Shown: piece after piece, positions 26,560-32,459 of the stretch
How the letters are laid out: every line of letters starts with the position of its first letter
Position numbering within the stretch: the stretch's first letter is position 1
Assembly (NCBI RefSeq): GCF_000525915.1
Contig: NZ_AODH01000007.1
Coordinates: 1 to 32,459, forward strand
From: Brochothrix campestris FSL F6-1037
GTDB taxonomy: Bacteria > Bacillota > Bacilli > Lactobacillales > Listeriaceae
DNA: 32,459 bases
Direction of reading: 5' to 3'
The notes under the pieces: generated by a model
Databases searched by the model: none
What the model saw: the letters and a program-made list of their open reading frames with translations, nothing else
What the model was told of the DNA's origin: nothing
Translations under genes and position numbers: made by a program

Positions 26560-29500
26560 ATGCAATTAAAACGTTTAGAGATGAATGGGTTCAAGTCATT
26601 TGCAGAAAAAGTAGCGGTTGATTTTGTACCTGGTATTACGGCTGTTGTCGGACCAAACGGTAGTGGTAAAAGTAATGTCACAGAAGCCATCCGTTGGGTG
26701 CTCGGTGAACAATCAGCGAAGGCATTACGTGGTGGTAAAATGAGTGACATTATCTTTTCAGGTAGCGACACACGCGCAGCGATTAATATTGCCGAAGTCA
26801 CGCTCGTATTTGATAACGAAGACGGTTTTTTACCCGATGATCATACTGAGGTTAGTGTAACGCGTCGTGTGTATCGTAATGGTGATAGCGAGTTTGAAAT
26901 TAATCAACAGCCTTGTCGTCTCAAGGATATCGTTGAACTTTTTATGGATTCAGGCTTAGGGCGGGAATCGTTCTCGATTGTTTCTCAAGGTAAAATCGAT
27001 AGTATTTTAAATAGTAAACCAACGGATCGCCGTCTCATTTTTGAAGAAGCAGCCGGTGTCTTAAAATATAAATCACGTAAAAAACAAGCGGAAGCAAAAT
27101 TGCTCGAAACAGATGAGAACTTAAACCGTGTGCAAGATATTTTGTTCGAGTTACAAGACCAAGTGGAGCCGCTTGAAATTCAAGCAGCGATTGCCAAAGA
27201 CTATTTGGCTCAAAAAGAAACGCTTGAGACCTTTGAAGTCGGCGTTCTAGCGGATGAAATTCAAACATTGACACAGGCAACTGACAAAACGACAGTCGCC
27301 CTTCATCAATGGCAGGCGAAGCTGAGTGAGAGCAAGGCGAAAGCCGACACGTTATTAAAACAATGGCAGGCGAAGAAAACGTTATTTGCTGAAGTAACAA
27401 CTGAGGCAGATACGGTGCAAGAGCAACTCGTGGAAACAACGCGTTTACTCGAACGAGCGAATGGTCAATGTGAGGTTTTAAAAGAACGGGCCTTGCACGG
27501 TCAAGCGAATGATTCCGAAGTTGTCGAACAATTGGAGGCAGTCACCGCAGTATTAGCAACAGCAAATAATCAACTAGCTGAGCAACAACAGCTGTATGAT
27601 ACGCTATTAGCTAAGGTTATTTTGATGCGTCAATCGGTGCAACAATTACAAAATTTTGTCGATGGCAAGGTCGAATGGACACCTGCTAAAATTGAGCGTT
27701 TGAAAAATGATTACATCGACTTACGTCACGAACAAACAACTTTGAAAAATGAAAATGCCTTTATGACGAAGCAACATGAACAAAATAAACATCGTTTAGA
27801 TAAACTGCGCTCAGAAAATGCGGCTGTAATTGAAAACAGAGCTGCAGCCACCGCCCAACAAGCAGAAAAGCAAGCGCTGTTAGGTGAACAAACAACCGCA
27901 ATTGAGCAAAAACGGGCGCAATACGAACAATTAACAAACACATTACACACCGCCGAAGCGGCAGCTGCTCAGGCTGATTCGCAGTTGTATAAGGCGTATG
28001 AAATGCGTCAGCATGCAAAGGCGAAACATGATACACTCGTGGATTTAGAAAATGATTACGCGGGCTACTACCAAGGGGTTAAGATGTTGCTCAAAGAGCG
28101 TCATCGTTTTGGCGGCCTAGTGGGAGCTGTCGCTGAACAAGTCACTATACCGTCGCAGTATGAAACCGCGATTGATATTGCCTTAGGCGCTAGCGCCCAA
28201 CATTTAATTGTTGAAAACGAGCAAACAGCTCGTGAAGGGATTGCGTACTTAAAGGCGAATCACCTCGGTCGTGCAACCTTCTTACCGATAACAACAATCA
28301 AACCACGGATCATGCCACAAGATCTTAAACAACGCTTGGTGCAGCATGAAGGCTTCATTGGCATCGGGTCGGAATTAGTCACAATCGATGCCCGCTATCA
28401 AGTGATTGTTGGTAACCTCCTCGGTCAAGTAATTATTGCATCTGATTTAATCAATGCCAATCAGCTGGCTAAACTGATCAATCATCGCTTTCGTATTGTC
28501 ACACTCGAAGGCGACGTAGTGAATCCTGGTGGTTCAATGACTGGTGGGGCAATGAAACAAAATAAAGCACCATTGTTAGGCCGTAAAAGTGAGATTGCCT
28601 CATTGGCGGCTAAACTTGTTCAAATGGAGGCGGTTATTAGCCAACTCGAACAAAAAGTCACAGCCCTCAAGGCGGAAGTGACAGCTACGCGTGACCAACG
28701 TGAAGCACTCCGATCTGAAGGAGAACGCCTGAACTATGAAGTGAAACGAATTGAAGAAGACATCGCTGCGACGCAAACTGCAATGTCGCGTATTAATGAA
28801 AATATGCATATATTTGATTTCGATGTGAAGGAACTCGTCGATGAAAATGCGTCATTAATAAGCAAAATGGCTGCAAATGAAGCGAAGATGGCTGAAATGA
28901 CAACGACTTTAGCGAGCCAAGAAAGCGCGATTGAACAGGCAACCCAAAGTCAAAATATGGCTGATGAACAACGGGCCGAACACGTGCAACGTTTAACGGA
29001 TCAGAAAACCGAATTGGCTGTATCTGAAGAAAAACTGACTCAGGCGAAAAACAAACTCGCTGAAATGAAACAGCTGATTGCAACGCATGAGGCAAAGGCT
29101 GAACAGTTACAAGAAAAACTAACCTTTATTCATTCACAGCAGACCGAACACGCCTCGACAAGTGAGCAACTCGAAGAAACACGTGATCGCTTACAAACGG
29201 AGATGAATGCTGTGCAAGCGACCTCTGATAAATTGAAAGCGAAACGAATTCGCGTTGAAAAACAACTGGGTGAGGTGGCGTCAACACGGGAATATCAATT
29301 AAATGAAGTCGCAACTCATGAGAAGCAGTATAACGAAGCCTTAATGTCACTCGAACGTGACCAAAATGAGCGGACATATCGATTGAATGCCTTAAAAGAA
29401 AATTATGACTTAACGTTAGCTGATGCGTTAGCACGACCAGCGTTACAGCTTCCGATTGAAGAGGCGAAGAAAAAAAGTGCGTCTGATTAAACGAACAATT

Positions 29501-30127
29501 GAAGAACTTGGACCGGTTAACTTAGGCGCAATCGAAGAATTCCAACGCGTGCAAACACGCTACAACTTCTTGACGCAACAACAAACTGACCTTGTCACAG
29601 CCAAAGAGACATTGAATGTGACGATGTCTGAAATGGATGAAGAAGTGTCACGTCGGTTCTTTGAAACGTTTACTGAAATTAAGCGCCAATTCGAACTGAT
29701 TTTCCCTAAAATGTTCGGTGGTGGACAAGCGGCACTCGTGTTAACTGATCCAGCCGACCTCTTGAATACAGGTGTCGATATCGTGGCGCAACCACCCGGT
29801 AAAAAACTGCAAAACCTGTTATTATTATCAGGTGGTGAACGCGCATTAACGGCGATTACACTGCTGTTTGCGATTATTGAAACGCGTCCGGTACCATTTT
29901 GTATTTTAGATGAGGTCGAAGCGGCGCTTGATGAAGCAAACGTGATGCGTTTTGGCTCATACATGCAAGCATTCCAACAAAACATGCAATTCATTGTCAT
30001 TACACATCGTAAAGGGACAATGGAAGCGGCGAACGTACTTTATGGTGTGACGATGCAAGAATCAGGCGTTTCTAAACTCGTTTCCGTCCGTTTAGAAGAA
30101 GCTGACTCCTTAGTACCGAATAGCTAA
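26560..30127 (+). CDS. smc: Chromosome segregation ATPase Smc (frameshifted near the C-terminus)
   Basis: Core of the Smc-ScpAB condensin that organises and separates replicated chromosomes. The N-terminal head has Walker A VVGPNGSGKSNVTEAIRWVL (about 29-48) and SFSIVSQGKID (Q-loop). Coiled coil arms run from about 165 to 490 and 680 to 1000, with a hinge between (about 500-660: YYQGVKMLLKER, GGLVGAVAEQV, NPGGSMTGGA). The C-terminal head has the signature LLLSGGERALTAI (about 1086) and Walker B FCILDEVEAALDEAN. One break, A7 at 29470-29476; with A6 it reads EEAKKKVRLIKRTIEELGPVNLGAIEEF. Restored length is 1188 residues against 1186 in B. subtilis. As read, the protein would lack the second head and be inactive. 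ATG 26560 has AAGGAG about 11 bases upstream and fits the family start. Confidence 0.95.
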
Positions 30128-30150
30128 TACGAATAAAGTGAGGGTTTATA

Positions 30151-31134
30151 ATGGGCTTTTTTAAGAAAATTAAAGATAAGATGACGAATTCATCAACTGA
30201 AATGACTGAAAAATTTAAAATGGGCTTAGAAAAAACACGCGATAGCTTTTCTGGGAAGTTAAATGCCCTTGTCGCACGTTACCGTAACGTCGATGAAGAT
30301 TTCTTCGAAGAACTCGAAGAGATGCTCATCATGGCCGATATCGGTGTTAATACCGTAATGGAATTAATCGATGAACTACGGGATGAAGTCAAATTGCGCA
30401 ATATTAAAGAAACGAGTGCCTTGTTTGAAGTGATTTCAGAAAAATTAGTCGCGATTTATGAAGAGGCCGGTGAGGTTGAAACAACACTTAACATTAACAA
30501 TGACGGCTTAAATGTCATTTTGTTTGTCGGTGTCAATGGTGTTGGTAAGACGACTACGATTGGTAAATTGGCCAACAAACTAACAAAAGAAGGCAAAAAC
30601 GTCATGTTAGCAGCCGCCGATACATTTCGTGCGGGTGCGATTGAACAATTAGAAGTGTGGGGCGACCGTGTAGGTGTGCCTGTTATTAAACAAAAAGAAG
30701 GCTCTGATCCCGCATCAGTTATTTTTGATGCTTTACAAGCAGCTAAAAGTCGCAATGTTGATGTCTTAATTTGTGATACAGCGGGTCGTTTGCAAAACAA
30801 AGTTAACCTCATGAATGAACTGAGTAAAGTGCGCCGTGTCATTGAGCGTGAATTACCGAATGCACCACATGAAGTTTTACAAGTTATCGATGCAACAACC
30901 GGACAAAATGGCTTGCAACAGGCAAAAGTCTTTGGTGAGGCAACTGACGTATCTGGCATCGTACTCACAAAACTTGATGGTACGGCTAAAGGGGGGATTG
31001 CTCTGGCAATCCGCCGCGAATTACAGGTGCCCGTTAAACTCGTCGGTTTAGGTGAGCAAATAGATGATTTACAAGTGTTTGATTCCAACCTATTTGTCTA
31101 TGGCTTGTTTGGCGATATGATTGATAATGAGTAA
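30151..31134 (+). CDS. ftsY: Signal recognition particle receptor FtsY
   Basis: GTPase that docks the SRP-ribosome complex at the membrane for co-translational insertion. The 327 residues start with a short amphipathic basic segment (MGFFKKIKDKM) that likely binds lipid; the acidic A domain of enterobacteria is absent, as usual in Firmicutes. The N domain (about 30-110) precedes the G domain with G1 GVNGVGKTTT (from about residue 127), DTFRAGAIEQLE, DTAGRLQNK (G3), TKLDGTAKGG (G4) and the closing GLGEQIDDLQVF. ATG 30151 follows GTGAGGG. In relatives ylxM and ffh (the SRP protein itself) follow; here an IS lies next, and whether ffh continues beyond it is outside the window. Confidence 0.97.
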   Translation: MGFFKKIKDKMTNSSTEMTEKFKMGLEKTRDSFSGKLNALVARYRNVDEDFFEELEEMLIMADIGVNTVMELIDELRDEVKLRNIKETSALFEVISEKLVAIYEEAGEVETTLNINNDGLNVILFVGVNGVGKTTTIGKLANKLTKEGKNVMLAAADTFRAGAIEQLEVWGDRVGVPVIKQKEGSDPASVIFDALQAAKSRNVDVLICDTAGRLQNKVNLMNELSKVRRVIERELPNAPHEVLQVIDATTGQNGLQQAKVFGEATDVSGIVLTKLDGTAKGGIALAIRRELQVPVKLVGLGEQIDDLQVFDSNLFVYGLFGDMIDNE

Positions 31135-31306
31135 GGGCTGCTTCGATCTACAGAAGTACGTTCTTAGCACAAAAGCGACATCAGCTTGTTAAACCTTGAA
31201 GATAGTGGAATGTAAAAGAATAACAACTATATACTGATGTTACTTTGTCACTTGCATTAACTTTCCAAGATAAAGCAGTTTAATTCGACTTTATCGACAA
31301 TCTGGA
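31135..31306. other. Gene-free stretch after ftsY
   Basis: Part of a 334-base gap between ftsY and the transposase. I see no supported gene, tRNA or repeat in it; both strands contain only very short frames. It may be the residual ftsY 3' region or sequence brought in with the insertion element. Confidence 0.5.
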
Positions 31307-31335
31307 GTGTTGCCCAAAAGGGTGACACTTTTTTT
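31307..31335 (+). terminator. Intrinsic terminator after ftsY, upstream of the transposase
   Basis: A 9-bp stem (GTGTTGCCC with GGGTGACAC, two G-U pairs, loop AAAA) is followed by T7. It would stop transcription from ftsY before the transposase gene. Confidence 0.8.
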
Positions 31336-31367
31336 ACTGTTGATATTTATTATTTAACGGCGAATTG

Positions 31368-31373
31368 TATAAT
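31368..31373 (+). promoter_or_regulatory. Candidate -10 for the transposase
   Basis: Consensus TATAAT lies 95 bases upstream of the transposase ATG. No good -35 is seen at 16-18 bases (ATTTAT/TTTATT), and TTGATA lies too far (22 bases). Confidence 0.35.
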
Positions 31374-31379
31374 CAAGTT

Positions 31380-32459
31380 AGCCACCTGAATTTATAAAAA
31401 AAAGTGCCTTAGCGAAAAATCATGTATTATTGAGATTACGACACCAAACAATAAAGGATGATTTTGCTATGACACTCATAAAGAATGACACATTTAAAAC
31501 AAAACATACACACCTTTCTGTTGCCGAACGTAGGATGATACAAATGTTACTCCGCAAGAAAGAATCACATCGGTCAATTGCTTATTTACTCAATCGGTCA
31601 CCTCAAACAATTAACAACGAAGTTAAAAGGGGAATAATCACGAAAAGATTTCGATTGAAAGTAAACAAAAAACAAAGCACCGTCTTTCTTGTTCGTTCTT
31701 ACTCGCATAAAAAGGGACAAGCTTGTTATGAACTCAAGCGCAAAAATTGTGGCCGTAAATACAAATGGATTTCCTGCGTTGCCTTCATTGAATATGTCAC
31801 TCGAAAAATAGCAATTGATAAATGGTCACCTGATGCAATCGTTGGCTATGCCAAACGCCATCAGCTTTTTTTCAGACGATGAAATGCTTTCAGTAAAAAC
31901 ACTTTATCATCTGATTGATGCTGGTTTCTTAGGCGTCAAAAAACATTGACTTGAATAAAAAGGTATCACGACAAATTAAGAAACAAAAAAAGTCGTAAGA
32001 ACAAGCGTATATTAGGACAATCAATTGAAAAACGTCCAGACATCGTTGATGTCCGAGAAGAATTAGGGCATTGGGAAATTGATACTGTTGTTGGTCTGAA
32101 AAATAAAGCAGACGCTGTTTTTATTAACATTGACTGAGCGTAAAACACGATTTGAATTCATACTCAAAGTCGAAGGAAAACAAGCATCTTTTGTGAATAA
32201 AGCCCTCTTACACCTTAAGAAACAGTGTGGATCATATTTTGGAGCCCTCTTTAAAACCATTACTGCGGATAATGGCAAAGAATTTTCAGGCATCAATGAG
32301 TTGCTCAAAGATACACTGGCTATTTATTTCACACATCCTTATTCCTCTTGGGAACGTGGCACCAATGAAAATCATAATGGAATCATTCGAAGATTCATTC
32401 CAAAAGGACGTTCTGTCAGTGATGTAAGTGATCAACTTGTCCAAAGGATTCAAACATGG
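31380..32459 (+). mobile_element. IS30-family insertion sequence, right end outside the window
   Basis: Only the left part is present. The transposase identifies the family. The left boundary is approximate: without the right end the terminal inverted repeats cannot be paired, and no target duplication can be shown. The terminator at 31307-31335 probably belongs to the chromosome, which places the left end between there and about 31460. Confidence 0.55.
31469..32459 (+). CDS. IS30-family transposase, partial and frameshifted
   Basis: DDE transposase. The N-terminal helix-turn-helix is visible (HLSVAERRMIQMLL, RSIAYLLNRSPQTINNEVKRG), then KRKNCGRKYK and KWSPDAIVGYAKRHQLF. The catalytic triad is present: Asp in HWEIDTVVGLK, Asp in TITADNGKEF and Glu in RGTNENHNGIIRRFIPKG. 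Four one-base insertions break the frame: T7 at 31866-31872 (restored HQLFSDDEMLS), A6 at 31938-31943 (GVKNIDL), A7 at 31985-31991 (QKSRKNKRILG) and T5 at 32118-32122 (DAVLLTLTERKT). The gene runs off the window after RIQTW, close to the usual family end. The start is ATG 31469 with a modest GGATG upstream. It could be a genuinely decayed element, but the same +1 pattern in core genes makes a technical cause at least as likely. Confidence 0.88.

Noticed and set aside
29560..30000. 146-codon open frame antisense to the Smc C-terminal head
   Set aside because: Shadow of Smc; composition follows the complementary codons.
30456..31088. 210-codon open frame antisense to ftsY
   Set aside because: Opposes the conserved FtsY G domain, has no family resemblance and no ribosome binding site.

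Overview
This window is a conserved housekeeping segment of a Firmicutes (Bacillota) chromosome, followed at the right edge by an insertion sequence. The gene order rqcH | gmk-rpoZ-coaBC-priA-fmt-rsmB-stp-prkC-rsgA-rpe-thiN | rpmB | yloU-fakA-recG-fapR-plsX-fabD-fabG-acpP-rnc-smc-ftsY is that of Bacillales. FapR with its operator argues for Bacillales rather than Lactobacillales. The absence of spoVM, remA, def, rlmN and sdaAB/sdaAA from their Bacillus subtilis positions points to a compacted, probably non-sporulating lineage. From memory this layout is closest to Listeriaceae (Listeria/Brochothrix type), but the species cannot be fixed from the sequence alone. GC looks low to moderate (about 40-45% by eye).

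Layout: 1-983 holds a DMT-family permease on the minus strand. 1041-2813 holds rqcH (ribosome quality control) on the minus strand with its own terminator. A divergent promoter region at about 2840-2970 separates rqcH from a long plus-strand run. That run carries nucleotide and cofactor synthesis (gmk, coaBC), transcription (rpoZ), replication restart (priA), initiator-tRNA formylation (fmt), rRNA methylation (rsmB), the Stp/PrkC phosphatase-kinase pair, ribosome maturation (rsgA), the pentose phosphate enzyme rpe and thiN. A two-gene ABC-2 exporter of YhaQ/YhaP (NatAB-like) type follows, then convergent rpmB. The next plus-strand run is yloU-fakA-recG, then a FapR-regulated lipid cluster (fapR-plsX-fabD-fabG), then acpP-rnc-smc-ftsY. 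An IS30-family transposase, cut by the window end, lies after ftsY.

The strongest pattern in the window is about reading frames. At least eight otherwise well-conserved genes (rqcH, coaBC, priA, prkC, rsgA, yloU, plsX, smc) and the transposase are broken by one-base length changes. Nearly all lie in A or T runs, nearly all are +1, and restoring one base gives full family-length proteins with conserved motifs. Every coding A run of 8 or more that I found sits in a disrupted stretch, while most runs of 6 and some of 7 are intact. I read these mostly as homopolymer sequencing or assembly errors and give the reconstructed spans as gene coordinates; transcriptional slippage is the only biological alternative that fits. 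The apparent RsgA-Rpe fusion is explained the same way.

Other points of interest are a near-perfect FapR operator in the fapR leader, a long imperfect RNA stem (24 pairs) directly in front of the RNase III gene, and a Glu where I expect the conserved Asp of the RqcH Asp-Arg pair. I saw no tRNA, rRNA, CRISPR array, toxin-antitoxin or defence system, and nothing that clearly qualifies as a new multi-gene system.
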